NCBI GenBank assembly: GCA_026874595.1
Contig: CM049306.1
Span: 26,901,519 to 26,965,518, forward strand
Origin: Sipunculus nudus
Taxonomy: Eukaryota > Annelida > Sipuncula > Golfingiida > Sipunculidae
Direction of reading: 5' to 3'
Length of the DNA: 64,000 nt
Positions 24,586-37,022 of the stretch are shown here, piece after piece. How positions within the stretch are numbered: position 1 is the stretch's first letter; each line of letters begins with the position of its first letter. The notes below the pieces were generated by a model. It saw nothing but the letters and a program-made list of their open reading frames with translations. It searched no databases and was not told the DNA's origin. Made by a program: the position numbers and the translations under genes.

Positions 24586-24975
24586 CATGAAAAACAACAA
24601 GGGCTCAAAGGGGGTGACATAAATTCCACGAATTTGCTTGTTTTTTTTTTATACTATTGCAACATTCTGGATTTTATTATGTATAACAAGAGGTTAGAAT
24701 GATTAAAGGGTTTATTAAATGATGTGTCCACAAAGTGATGAATTGCTTTAAAAAGTATGGATGTTAGGAATGGATGCCGGAGGTATATGAACTATAGAAG
24801 AGTTCAAAACTGTTTCTTTTTAAATGTGTGAAATTAAATATTAATTTTAGTATTTCATAAAGTTTATCAATCTGTAATACATGTGATAAGCATGGTGATG
24901 TTGTTTATCCTTCATCCAAGGGTGTCTAGGTGATTTTTCAAGAGAATTTTTAATCAATTTTGCTGAACCATTCAG
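24586..24975. other. No recognised feature
   Basis: AT-rich spacer. Confidence 0.4.
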
Positions 24976-25560
24976 TAAGTCCCCCCCCCCCCCCCGTAGG
25001 AGGGTGCCTACATAAATGGTCTCGGTCCGTCCGTACCGTCCCATTCTTTTAACCTATATTTCTAAGACTCTTGCTGCTTTCTTCAACAAATTTCACTGAC
25101 TTGCTCAGCACTTGACTGACATGTGATTTTAACCAGCAGGTGGCGCCCCTCGTGCTCCAAAATGGTCTTTTCATTTTTCTTCAGATAAGTCAGTAAGTAA
25201 GAACGCATCGGCTTCAAATCATATGCAATGATTCCTTAGAAATAGGGGAATTCAATGAATACTTTATTGAATAGAATTATTTTCAGGCTTCCTGCGGAGT
25301 TCAAATTTTGCTGGTCGCGAAATATTCGGATTTCAAATGTTTCCTTATACGGTGCAAAATATTTTACCTCTTATTTCAAGAACCAATTCACCAATCATTA
25401 CCAATTGTTTCAGACTTATTGATCATAAGACTTCCACGTGTTTAAACCTGCAGGCGACGTCACCTGTGTTTAACGATTTTCTGTATAAAATGTTACAGTC
25501 AAATTTCTAAGCCACAACAATGACAGGTATCTATTTGTTCATTTCTGTCCAGTTTACATA
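24976..25560 (+). repeat. Possible further non-autonomous element with GTCCGTCCGTACC microsatellite
   Basis: It begins with a C-run and GTAGGAGGGTGCCTACATAAAT (a small hairpin), then GTCCGTCCGTACCGTCCC. The layout is like families A and B but with different sequence. The right end is not defined. It contains the CTCF-like motif at 25133-25146. Confidence 0.35.
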
Positions 25561-26212
25561 TTACATCTCCCATTGCTCCAAGTGGTCATCTGGATAACTA
25601 GAAAGCTAATCATGCAAATTCTTTTTTGTATTTTGCGATATTTTATATTAAAAAACGCGTTCTCGCCAAGGTTTCGGAAATATATATAAGTTGGCTATCA
25701 CTAATGCAACACTTTTCTTGGAAAACTTTCCTAGGCAGGGGACTTTGTGTGCCTCTAGGCCCTTGCTTAGTCGAAAAAATGAAAACATGTAAACTGAAAA
25801 CCTCTTTCCATTTAAATGTAAAAACAACTTTTTGAAAAAGTAAACCAGGGAGTGATCAAAATGATACCATGCTTTGACATAGAATTATTATTGATTTCTC
25901 TAATAAAATAATTTCCTGTTAAATTCAATTGAATAAATAAATCATTTAAATAATACTAAAATACTTGTGTGTCCATAATTTGGCATTACATGAATAAAAT
26001 TAAGAATATCTATAAATGCAACTTATAACTCTGAATCATCTTATATTTTTAGATATGCGATAAAAAATAGGACCTAATGCAAACATGTATTCATTATTTT
26101 CCTGCCTCAGCAGAATGGCAAATACAGTAAACAACTCTGTATTTACATATCCCTGTCCATCTTTAAATATTTGATCATACAGAATCAACTTACGTTTCCT
26201 GGTTATTTTTAT
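25561..26212. other. No recognised feature
   Basis: AT-rich and without coding signal that I trust. Confidence 0.4.
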
Positions 26213-28647
26213 TAGATCAGCTGACTTAAAGTCAACTGAGTTATAGGAATGGCGCTTTGTCCATCGTCGGTCGGGGCGCTAGCAAAAGCACAAATTGTAA
26301 CCGCTAATCCTAGTGGCTTCTAAGTGTACTTCAATAATGGTCTACAACAAATTTCCTTGAAAACCTGAAATTAGGTCACTTGGACTTATATTCTCTTAGC
26401 TATGTGGCTTGTCAATAACCCCCCCCCCCCCCCACTCCGAATAATTAAAATTTTGATACAAAACGTCCAGTATCTTAATAAAGCCCCAGTCACATCACGT
26501 CAACCAGCCCCTACCGCAGGCGCGCTACCACCAACCTTTTTTAGACAAGTTTTAAACCATGACAGGTAAATTGCTCGAAATAATCGCACAATGACACACG
26601 CTGCCCTCCCCCCCCCCCCCCCCCCTTGTTTTATGAATCCTATTTGAAATACATTTTGCGGCTCCATTTACATCAACCTGTTTTTACGGACACCCCTCAT
26701 AATTTTAACCTCTCTCCGCTTAAACATATTTTATGATGAAAATGGTAAGCTGAGGCGTTACATTTGTCACAAGAATTATCCTAGGGTAGGGTTCTTTCAA
26801 TTGTAAAAAAATAGATTGTGTTCGTTAAATTTTGGTAGAGTCATAGAAAGCTGAAGTTGGTCTTGAGGCAATTAGTAAGCCTATTTCAAACTGAGGACTG
26901 CAATAGACTTCTTCTGCAAAACTGTTGTTTCAACTAATGTAACACTGCACAAAAATGATTATTAGGAGGCCTTTGTCCAAGTTTATTTAAATGATTGTTT
27001 GCAGAATTATTTAACCTTTAACAATGAAAGGACCACATCTTTTATTTTAAAGTCTGTGTCTGTATCTATAAATTGCCTAGCAGACTGCCAACTATTTCAG
27101 ATTTGGCAACAGTCTGGATCTATTTATGGTTTTGGCAGACTGCGAAATGTATCAGATTATGCAACAGGTCAAGAGTTCACTCAGTGCAGCCAGGTACAGG
27201 TTAAGAGTTCATTCAGTACAGCCAGGTGCAGATCAGGAGTTCACTCAGTGCAGTAGCTGCAGCTAGCAATTGTTCCGGTTCACTCGGGGTAACTGCCTTC
27301 ATCACCTGAGCTTGGTCAGCACAGTGCACCTGACTCAAGAGAATTTTGATTTATTGGCTTGATATTTTGACCTGTCCATGCATCTTTGATGGCTTTCTCG
27401 GACACAAGACTGATGTCGCCTCCTTCAATTACTTTTCCACAGTGTGTGTACCTGCTTATTTCTCAGGAGGGATTTGATATATCAGCCTGAAATTGTGCAT
27501 GTGTATACATATCGGAAATCTTCATCGTATAAAAGACTGGTGGCGCCACCTACAATAATTTTTGCACAGTGTATATGTCCCTGCTTATTTTTCAGGAGGA
27601 ATTAACAAATATCAGTCTAATCTTGGGCATGTTTATAAATCTCAGAAAGCAATTATTTTATGCATCTGTGCACATAGCAGAGTAGTTTGAAGTACCTGCT
27701 TGCAATATTGCATGTCCATACATCGTTGATGGCTTTCTCGTACAGTGGTGCCACCCGTATATTCTTTTGAGTCCGTCAGATGACAGCAATCATATCAGTT
27801 TCGCAGCTGTAGTTTCATCTAGTGTCCCGAAACCTGGTGTGTTTATTAATTGTCAAAGGGTGCCCTTCATTAATCGCCCTGTCCGCTCGGCTGGCCGGCC
27901 GTCCGTCCACAAATTTGATAACGGATTATTACTCCAGTTAGGATTTACATATAGATTCAAACATGACTCATATATGGCTCGCAAATATATAATTTTGATT
28001 TTGAGGTCATAAGGTCAAAGGTCGAGGTCACAGGATCCAACATTTTTAAGTTATTGCGGATGCATTTAAAGCCAAACTTCCCATCCGAAACCTTCCATCT
28101 AGCGCATATAATAGGGGGGTATAATATGATTGAACTATGGGTCACAAGGTCAAAGGCCAAGGTCACAGGGGCTTTCTATATATAAATTAGTTTGCAGATG
28201 AGGGCTCTATTTTGGACTGACATATCGGTTTCAAATTTTACTTATATATTACACCCCAATAAAGAAAGAACCCTTTTGATTTTGGGGTCATGGGGTCAAA
28301 AGTCAAGGTCACAGGGCCCATTTGTTCATCCCAAATCTCCCATCTCCCACATGTTGCCCACCTGCAAATAGGGGAAGATTTTTGGAATCACAGGGTCAAT
28401 GTTAAAGGTCACATGTCCCATCCCTTCACAAATTAGTTATGGATGATAACTTCGGTTTTGGCTTGAAACTTGATTTATTAATGACCAACCACTAAAGTAA
28501 GAATCATTATGAAATTTAAAATGGTGCAAGTTCAAGGATTGTGAGTTCTCATATTTTAGGTATTAAGATCATATGGCAAGGTCACAGGGCCATTAAAATA
28601 TCCTTATAGACAATTTCAGCTGAGCTTCAAGACCCATGGGCCCCTAG
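26213..28647 (+). mobile_element. Mosaic element A6: family A ends, family B middle, AGGTCA array
   Basis: It starts with the family A hairpin (TAGATCAGCTGACTTAAAGT) and phrases (AGCACAAATTGTAACCGCTA). From about 26650 to 27720 it is family B body (matching 15880-17000). From 28000 to 28560 it holds ~140-bp units with AGGTCAAAGGTC (28012, 28147, 28290). It ends with TTCAGCTGAGCTTCAAGACC, CATGGG and CTAG (28644-28647). Confidence 0.65.
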
Positions 28648-29258
28648 TGTTACACAAATTTGATATCTTGAAGAAAATGAAAAAAAGGTATGATAAAAAT
28701 TCGGGGTATAATGCAAACATGTACTCATTATTCACCTGCCTCAGATAGTCATTGTAGGTGCCTATGAAACATCACATGTATTTGGAACGAAGAGAAAGGA
28801 GACTGTATATATATATACATGCAGGACAGACTTTTTAATAACATTCTGCGGGCGAAGCGTGCAGGGCGAAGCCCGGAGCGCGAGGCGAGAATGCGATCAA
28901 TGGGCCACTACAGATTTATGATATAAAATTTTGAGATAAGACATAAAATGAGTGGAACTGTTCAAAAATATCTCTTTAAGATTACGGGGCCATGGATAAC
29001 ATCGAATAGCATCGGGTATGAACAACATCGAATATCTTACAAACTTTCATAGAATTTAATCTTTTAGCGGAGATGACTATGTTTACATGTTTTTTAAAGA
29101 AAAAGTATTAATGTTTTCATACATAAATAAAATGTTACCCTCCATATAACTCTTATATAATATAATCATAAGTTTTTCCAAAATCAAAATTTTGTTTCAT
29201 GTCATGAGGGATCTTTCTCCTTACGCGTGTTTCAGTTAGATTTATTATGGCCTGTGCG
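28648..29258. other. Spacer with a GC-rich hairpin island
   Basis: Around 28842-28896 is GC-rich sequence (GGGCGAAGCCCGGAGCGCGA) flanked by CATTCT and AGAATG, unlike its AT-rich surroundings. Otherwise no feature. Confidence 0.45.
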
Positions 29259-29259
29259 G

Positions 29260-29271
29260 CTATATAAAGAC
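29260..29271 (+). promoter_or_regulatory. TATA-box-like motif CTATATAAAGA
   Basis: It lies about 440 bp upstream of the isolated exon. A GTAAGT at 29541 could end an untranslated first exon. It is suggestive only; the window is AT-rich. Confidence 0.2.
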
Positions 29272-29701
29272 CACCTGATTATACATTAAATAATTTAAAT
29301 TTAAGAAGCCATCTTATTAAAATGATAAGGTATTTTATGAGTCACATTCAGGCCCAGGCACAGAGTAAAACATGAGACATCAGTTGATTGATTATGGGTC
29401 CCACTGGGGCTAACAACTTTATTCATTATATGTATTTTTAACAGAGTGAACTGGAAGTTGCTTTTTCATAAAGACCCTGAATCACTTACAGTCATCTTCT
29501 GTAAAACATATACAATCATCGCAGGTCCATAAGCAACATCGTAAGTATATACGAACTAATATGAGAAACATTTCTATATACAATTTATATACTTAACTGT
29601 CAATTGGCAGTAGCACCTGCGTTTGCACCTTAAAATACTGCCATACCAAATATCAGTGTGTCTGTACAAGACACTGTGAATTCATATTATTACTCCCACA
29701 G

Positions 29702-29838
29702 CTAGACCATTTCGGATCAAAGCTTATACCCACGGTGGCCCTGTGTATTGGGGGATACGATGTCAAAGAGATTCTGTTGCTGAGGGATAGTTGCAAGTGT
29801 CCAGCAGATCACAAAAAGTTCATGTGGAAACGTACTGG
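29702..29838 (+). CDS. Isolated splice-flanked exon, unknown protein (46 codons)
   Basis: The acceptor TATTACTCCCACAG ends at 29701 and the donor GG|GTAAGT starts at 29839. One frame is open throughout and has protein-like composition, including VKEILLLRDSCKCPADHKKF; the other frame tested (offset two) contains a stop. No partner exon could be joined: the next open frame, around 33.3 kb, belongs to a dispersed repeat. EILLLR...CP is faintly reminiscent of the C-terminal half of IL-17 cytokines, but that is too weak to name it. It may be a real exon of a gene not otherwise resolved. Confidence 0.35.
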
Positions 29839-30280
29839 GTAAGTCAACAATATAATAAGGAATGGGAGTTGTGCGTATTGGAAGAGAATATGGAAGTTTG
29901 AAAGAGAATTTTTATCCTGGCACTAAAAAGCAGCCAGAGAGCACTTTATACCTCGGCCGAAATTCACCATATCACCTGGTAGAAGATTTCTAACGGTTTC
30001 CAACGCAGCCATGCGTGATGCTAATTACCGCCGAAAATTGACTGATTTTTCATTTTTATCCATTGGAATCCGTTCACAACTTGTTTGAAGAAACGTTACT
30101 AACAGATAAAAAAACAAGTATCTTACCAAGACAACAACATAATACCCACCTGGCACCCAAATATTAAAAAAAACTATACAGCATTATTCATATAAGAGAT
30201 GTGTTTACAAACGAATTTAGATATTGATAGTTATCGGAAGTAAAACAAGTATGGCGGCAGTATAAATGTATATATATATA
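29839..30280. other. No recognised feature
   Basis: Downstream of the isolated exon; no second exon was found here. Confidence 0.35.
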
Positions 30281-30532
<252 letters not shown>

Positions 30533-30941
30533 TTGACCAACAATCTCTTAAATCCAGGAATGCAAAAAATTTGTGAATACTTGGCCATCCTGTGGACAGA
30601 GTACAATAAAAAACGAAATTTCTTTAACAATATTACCTTGCACTGTACTAAAATAGAAGTCTAACGTTCTGGGTTGGTCATCAAGGTTAAATATTCTGTT
30701 AATGATACAAGTATATTTATCGCCAAATTATCGGACTCAAGCATATCGCGTGATTGGTTCAGCGTATAAAGTATATTACAACATGGTGTGTCTCAATGTT
30801 TATTGCCTACACTATCATAAACAACGTGACAACGGCGCCGAAATTTCTTTATACATCGGTCCCATTATGATTATCTGTATGATCTATTTATTAAAGCAAT
30901 ATAGCAAATATATATACACTAGAGGTTAAACCTGTTAGTAA

Positions 30942-31774
30942 CAAGTGGCCAACAGGCCATGACGCCCAGCTGAATTCAAACTGACTCCCGGAGTGCTCAA
31001 AATCATGCATTTTGCCAAAAGCCCTCAGATATGAGTAACAGTGACCTTGTAGAAATTGAGGCTTACCAAGAAGATTATACCAGGAACTCCCCAGATGCCA
31101 AGTTGGAAGATTCTTCATCCAACTGCTGCAATTGGTGCCCCGGCTGACTATAACTGAGTGCTCATGTTCTTTCTCATAGCTCGCAAAATGCAGGTCACCA
31201 TGAACTAATTTCAGGTTTTCAAGGAGATTTGCCAAAGACTTCCCTGGCTGTTAGGTTAGAAGATTCTAGGGCCAATAATTAGAATATGTGCCCAGTCTGA
31301 CTGGCTGGTGATAAAAAAAATCATGTTTTCGATCCGTAGTGCGTATTGTTTTGTCGAGGACCTCCCTGGACGTATAGATGGAAGTTTCTGTTTCTAACGG
31401 TTACGGTTTGTGCCGTATAAACGGCCGGAGTGCTTCATTTGAAAGTTTTAAAAAATACAGGTGGCGCCACCAGTCACAAGGAACTGATGAAGCAATACAT
31501 GAGTAATACGCATGGCAAGAATCATGATATTCAGATACTGAATCTATTTTATCAAATTATTCTCGGTGTACTTTTAAGCCCCGTAGCCCAGAGAATATTA
31601 TAGGTTTTCAAAGAGAACTTTTATGGACCTATATGGTTGTTCAGTTAGAAGTTTCTAGGTCAAGTAGTTACGATTGGTGCTTTATTAACAGATTACCAGA
31701 CGGCCGGCCGGACGGACAGACGACGGGCAAAGAGTGATCGCTATAACTCATATGACTTCCAGTCAGCTGAGCTA
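30942..31774 (-). mobile_element. Family A element A5, short
   Basis: Read on the minus strand it starts with TAGCTCAGCTGACTGGAAGT and GTCC repeats (with GGCCGGCC), has one core unit with GGTGGCGCCACC (31441-31455), and ends CAGCTGGGCGTCATGGCC..CACTTG at 30942. Confidence 0.65.
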
Positions 31775-31959
31775 AAAACGGTAGTTGTGACACAAAAATG
31801 TTTTACTGGGTACCTGAAATCTCTAATTATCTTCGTCAGATGCATACCAAGAATGGTTAAAACATCTGACATGGCATGACAACTTAAGCTTTTGAATGGT
31901 AAAATATTCAAGTCAATAAAAATGAATATAAAAGAGCCGTTTTCCCTTCTATAATGTTT

Positions 31960-32190
31960 AAGTTAGCTTACCTCTGTCAAGGAGGTTATGTATTCGTCCT
32001 TGGCTGTTTCTTTGTTTGTTTGTAAAAAGAGCGACTCAAATACTACTGAAAGAATTATCACAAATGTGTCAAGGGGTGAGGCAGACAAGAACCATTAATT
32101 TTTGTTAGGATGTGGGTAAAGGGGCGGACCTAGTAGGGTTGCTTTGCCTTAGCGGAGGAGGTATGCACTCTGCCGATTGCCGTTCTAGTT
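31960..32190 (+). repeat. Dispersed repeat C (CTCTGTCAAGGAGGTTATG type), short copy
   Basis: It begins ACCTCTGTCAAGGAGGTTATG and ends CCTTAGCGGAGGAGGTATGC. This type is common in marine invertebrate genomes, from memory. Confidence 0.55.
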
Positions 32191-32724
32191 CCACTCTGAC
32201 TCCCGCAATACGCAAACTTAACCTTGAAGATTTTGCTTTATGAATGCTTATAATTACCTGCATGAGAGAGATGGGGGAAATGATAATATACTCAGCAAAG
32301 AGAAAAGTGTGCATATATCACTTTTACCAGGTGTAGCTAAATAAACAAGTATGCCAATAACGACAGTATAGGTGTAATAAAACACAACTGTATGGCTCCA
32401 TTCACATCTAAACAACAGAAAACGTACCGCGTCTGTATACGGGAATGCATATATAAACTATTGTGTTAAATTTATGAAATAGTAGTAGGAAATGTATAAA
32501 AATTGTTATAAACAAGAACGGAAAGCAATAAGAGAGACCGCATACCTCCACCCACATTCAAGATCACCGGTACGGAATATAACCAGCGTCGTGATCACAC
32601 TTTGATGCATGAATTTTGTGTCAGGGTACACAAACTCGATGGTTGCATCACAGGTCGACTTTGCCATCGAGAAAAAATGCTGTTCTATTTGGATCACACT
32701 TGTACAAGTACGCAGTGAGAAACA

Positions 32725-33065
32725 TTTAACTCATCGCAAATTCATATCCTTAAGGTTCCCTTAATACCTGTGCCAGTGAAAGGCGGCATGCTCTCGCAAA
32801 TTACCGTCTCGCTACATCTTCCTATAGAAAAGGCTCTCGCTCCGTCGAGAAGACTCTTGCAATTGTAGAGAATCCTTAAAAATATAATTACTTCCAAAAT
32901 GTAATGTATTATACCTCGGGTGTTACCATAACTTCCACAAAATGTCATACAAATCCGTTCATAACATTTTTGGTGATGTTGCTAACGGACAAAGAAACCA
33001 ACAAACAAACCAACGCAGACATGAAGACATTACTTCCTGGTGGAGTTATCACAAAGGGAAGGCTC
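32725..33065 (-). repeat. Dispersed repeat C, minus-strand copy
   Basis: The reverse complement reads ACTCCACCAGGAAGTAATGT...TTTGTTGGTTTCTTTG and so on, the same family as 31960 and 33312. Confidence 0.5.
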
Positions 33066-33311
33066 ATATGTGCGGTTCCCGGTTATGTATTACATATCAA
33101 CACAAATACCTATTATTGCAGGTGGGTGTGTTATTCAGCATTATTAAGCTTCAATGACAGCAGCGGAGGAAGTTAAGAGTTTGCCATCTCGTGCTGATAT
33201 AGTGTCTAAACGCTGTCTGCCGATATACCAGCCAGGCGCCGTACCGGCATGTAATTCAGGATGCCAGTCATTGCCTTATAATATGTGACTATCTTTTCTG
33301 TAATTTATTGT

Positions 33312-33500
33312 CTGCGCCAGTAAGGTATGTGTTCGTCCCCTTCCGTGTTGGTGCATGTGTTTGTTCACAAGATTACCCGCCAGGAACGAAGTTAATGAAA
33401 TTTTCAAGCAATTCGAGAATGGGCAAACCAATTAGATTTTGTTGTGGATCCGGTACATGGTCCGAATTCAGGAATGTCATCAAGGAATGTCCACAAAAAT
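33312..33500 (+). repeat. Dispersed repeat C, plus copy (ORF here is spurious)
   Basis: AAGGTATGTGTTCGTCCCCT ... TTGTTCACAAGATTACC ... ATTAGATTTTGTTGTGGATCC matches the family pattern (GGTTATGTTTTCGTCC ... TTCACAGGATTAC ... GATTTTGGTGGTGATCCGG), as I recall it. A cysteine-rich reading frame at 33308-33547 is therefore not annotated as a gene. Confidence 0.6.
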
Positions 33501-34100
33501 GTACGGTCACTTATGCACGCATGAACCTGGGAATATGGGCCTTATAAGTGAATGAAAACGTGGTTTTGGGAGTATTCCACAATAATGACCCCCCCCCCCA
33601 CAGACACACACGCATTACGATGGCTTGCATTCCTAAATCAGGTTTAACATAATGTATATATTATGGGGTCTATTATGAATAAAAACCACTTTTGGATTGA
33701 ATTCAGATATAGGGGTTTCAATCAGTGATACTTTCTTAATCAAATATCGCAAGGTTTCGTTACTTTTTAATACACAGATGTAGGTTATGTAGAAAATATA
33801 TCATAATACATCATGATAAGAATAAGTGACATACCGGAAATACAGTCCTTAAACATCGTGTGACGTTATTCTGTAAGTTATAGGGCGCACAGGTGGTTAT
33901 ATGCATCATGCTGTGATTTGCATTATATGACTGCTGCATTTCTAATAAAACTGTAAAACTAGACATACATGTGAGCATGGATGGAAATTAGCTAAGAATA
34001 GTTTGTTGTTGACCCATCAACAGTTCAACTCAACCAAATAAAATGTGTTTCTGTACTGTTTTCCATTTGCATAATGTTGCTGTATTTCAGTGGACAGGTT
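33501..34100. other. No recognised feature
   Basis: AT-rich; a C-run at ~33590. Confidence 0.4.
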
Positions 34101-34148
34101 TACGGAAGCGTATAGCTGCCACCTGGTATAAAAGAAAAATAAATTATT

Positions 34149-34211
34149 TATCTCGTACGTACGACATACTATCTCGTACGTACGACATACTATCTCGTAC
34201 GTACGACATTA
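34149..34211 (+). repeat. 21-bp repeat, three copies
   Basis: Three copies of TATCTCGTACGTACGACATAC. Each contains the palindrome TCGTACGTACGA. Confidence 0.95.
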
Positions 34212-36012
34212 TTAATCTTACGCATCTGATTCACAGAATACACAACAGGCCAACTGATATATGTATAAGCAATTTATAAATGTTAAATAATGCGTGTTCG
34301 TACCCTAACTACACAACATCTTCACCTTGCAAACCAGCGGAACACCGTTGAAAAGAAAAGAAAAATACATACTTTTTTATGTTTTTATTTATTTATACTA
34401 TAAATGTAAATGCTCTTCGATTTATCATTTTTCTTTGTGTCTACGTTTCGGAAATATTCACTGCAAGTCATATACAGAACTTTCATTTTTTTATAGGTAA
34501 TTAAATTCTGTTGGCAGTGTGTGTGATGTTATAATGATGAGCCTGTCATAATCTTAATAAGAAAAAGATATTGCCTTTGCCAAATTGAAACTACCTTTTC
34601 GAGAAGGAAGGGTTCGGACAAGTGGTAGAGCTAACAAATATAGCCTGATTGTAAGTAACTGAGAATGGATATATGTGGGGTAGGTTTCTTATATTCCAAA
34701 ACTGATCTGTACAAGAACTAGATTTATGACATAACGCACAGTGTCACTCGCCCTACTGTAAACGGCACGAAGTTCAACTGATGGGATCAAGCACTTCGTT
34801 TCATGATAAATGAATCAGGAACCTCTCCTTACGGGCATCTCTGTATTACAGATTCCTCTATAAACGAGACAAACACAGCGCTCACGCCACCTGGTGGTGG
34901 TACAGCATAAATTCACAATTCAAGGGTTTTCAAGCTTCTCTAGGTGTTTCTTCTTTCATGTTTCTTTTCTTTTTTTTTTATAATTGTCGCATGTGGATCT
35001 TTCCTCTGGTCAACCGGCCTTCTTATGCAAACACTTAACAGACACTTTTAGAGGTTCTGTAATACAGAGATGCCCATTAGGAGAGTTTCATGATTCATAT
35101 ATTATGAAACGAAGTGCTTGATCCCATAAGTTGAACTTCATGCCGTTTACAGAAGGGCCAGTTACACGTACATGTACCACATACAAATTCTTATAACAAT
35201 CCGCGAATGAGACAAATCTGAGGTGTAGATTTTACCACCACTTGAGCCCGATATATGAAGACTTACTTTTAGAATTTCGTATTCTTCTGTCACAGATTAA
35301 TCGCACGTCCATGAGTGATAGTTTTAATATATTTTTTTTATAATTTAGTTCAAAATAAAAATTATACGAACCCCATTAAATGGATTGTTGTCTGTTCAGC
35401 TACCCACCAATCATATCAATGGCTGAATATGCACTAAATAGTTTAAAAGATCAACTACACGAAGCGGTATGTATAAATCTAGTACTTAGAAAGATCAGTT
35501 TAGAATATTAGAAACCTGTCCCACAACTATCCTTTCTCAATTACTTCAAATCAGGCTATTTGGGAGCTGTACCTCTTGTCCGAACCCTTCTTTCTCCAAA
35601 AAGTAGTTTCAGTTTGGCAAAGACAAGATTTGTTTTTTGTTTACATTATGAAAAGCTCACTATTATAACACCATATACTGCTTACATTATTTAATCACCT
35701 GTCTTAAAATGAGAGTTCTGTATATGACTGTCAGACAACGATTTGATGTATATTTCGCTTGCTTGAAATATTACAGAAACCTGGACATACACAAAAATGT
35801 GAATCGAATAGCATTTAAATATATACTATAAATAAATCGATATATGTGAGTGTGTGTGTTGCTTTCAACGGTGGTTTAGCGGTTTGCAAGGAGGTCGAGA
35901 TGTTGTATATATAGTAAAAGTGAAAACAAACATTATTTAACATATACATATTGCTTATACATATATCTGTTGGCATGTTGTCTAGTCTATGAATCAGATC
36001 CGTAAGATTTAT

Positions 36013-36180
36013 TATGTCGTACGTACGAGATAATATGTCGTACGTACGAGATAATATGTCGTACGTACGAGATAATATGTCGTACGTACGAGATAGTATG
36101 TCGTACGTACGAGATAGTATGTCGTACGTACGAGATAGTATGTCGTATGTACGAGATAATATGTCGTACGCACGAGATAA
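36013..36180 (-). repeat. 21-bp repeat, eight copies (opposite arm)
   Basis: 168 bp, exactly 8 x 21, of TATGTCGTACGTACGAGATAA/G, the inverse of the repeat at 34149. Confidence 0.95.
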
Positions 36181-36225
36181 ATGATTTATTTTTCTTTTAC
36201 CAGGTGGCAGCAATACGCTTCCGTA

Positions 36226-36894
36226 CAGGTTAATTTAAATTGGTTCTATTTTTTTTATTTATTTAAATTGATGGGCATTGACCGGCGAGTCCCGTATAAT
36301 AAAACACAAGTTCTGCAATGTATAGGTATAATATGTACTTGTACAATACAAAAACAATTTATTATGAACTTCCTTTATTGTGATATATGATATAAATCGC
36401 ATATCTTTATAAACAGAGACAGAGTTCCTTTATCTTTGCCTCACATCGGACAAACTACCTTTAGAACGTCATCACACATAACAAAAATCCGTTTGCTCTT
36501 TCTTTCCTAACAATAAATATTATTTATATTGGTAAAATGAGTTATTTATCATACCATTTTCTGTATAGTAAACATCTTTTAAATCAGTTTCCGTCATTGT
36601 CATATATCAATAAAGGCAGTAAACTATCTTGAAAATGGGTAGACTAGCCAAGACGTGGGAGGGACGTGGGAGAATCAGTAGAGATGTACGTGTGTTTTCT
36701 TGTCATATCTAGACGTTCAGAGAAGGACGAACTTGCTTAAATACAGCATACACTGAATGAGGTAAGCTTACATTATTAAGCTGTGTATGGTATATGGATA
36801 TATATCTCTATATAGGTATGGATACGGTCACAGTTATGGAAAGGTTAAGTGTTCCCGGCGGCTAAATTCTTAGTTTCTCCATGTTAAATTGGAC

Positions 36895-36898
<4 letters not shown>
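36226..36898. other. No recognised feature
   Basis: AT-rich spacer up to a TA microsatellite. Confidence 0.4.

Positions 36899-36956
<58 letters not shown>
36896..36956. repeat. (TA)n microsatellite
   Basis: About 60 bp of TA repeats next to the inverted copy of the 145-bp dispersed repeat. Confidence 0.97.
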
Positions 36957-36959
<3 letters not shown>

Positions 36960-37022
36960 AAAGGTAGTGTTACCCTCCGATGTAAAGTGCTCTATGGCCT
37001 ACAGACTAGGCCAGAGCGGTAT

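Larger units (their letters stand above)
34101..36225. mobile_element. 2.1-kb imperfect palindrome (fold-back-like element)
   Basis: The left arm (34101-34861) and right arm (36225-35048) are reverse complements over their length. Pairs include TACGGAAGCGTA (34101/36225), CAAACCAGCGGAACACCGTT versus its partner near 35870, GGGTTCGGACAAG (34609) versus CTTGTCCGAACCC (35576), and GGGATCAAGCACTTCGTTTC (34782) versus its complement near 35110. The loop is ~34862-35047. The arms have diverged and differ in array length, so it is old. No transposase ORF is present. Confidence 0.82.

Noticed and set aside
23794-24702. Ser/Cys/Leu/Val-rich frames resembling secreted peptides
   Set aside because: CTGT/GTCT microsatellites in a ~155-bp tandem array.
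30891-31235. 114-codon minus-strand frame
   Set aside because: It lies across family A element A5 and reads its core repeat; no protein family features.
33308-33547. Cysteine-rich 79-residue frame that could be a secreted protein or cytokine exon
   Set aside because: The DNA matches a dispersed repeat type (GGTTATG..TTCGTCC...GATTTTGTTGTGGATCC), with other copies at 31960 and 32725. The first codon is TTG, not ATG.
35815-36213. 132-codon minus-strand frame with 7-residue repeats
   Set aside because: It follows from the 21-bp DNA repeat being a multiple of three. It sits in the palindrome arm, with only three units in the opposite arm.
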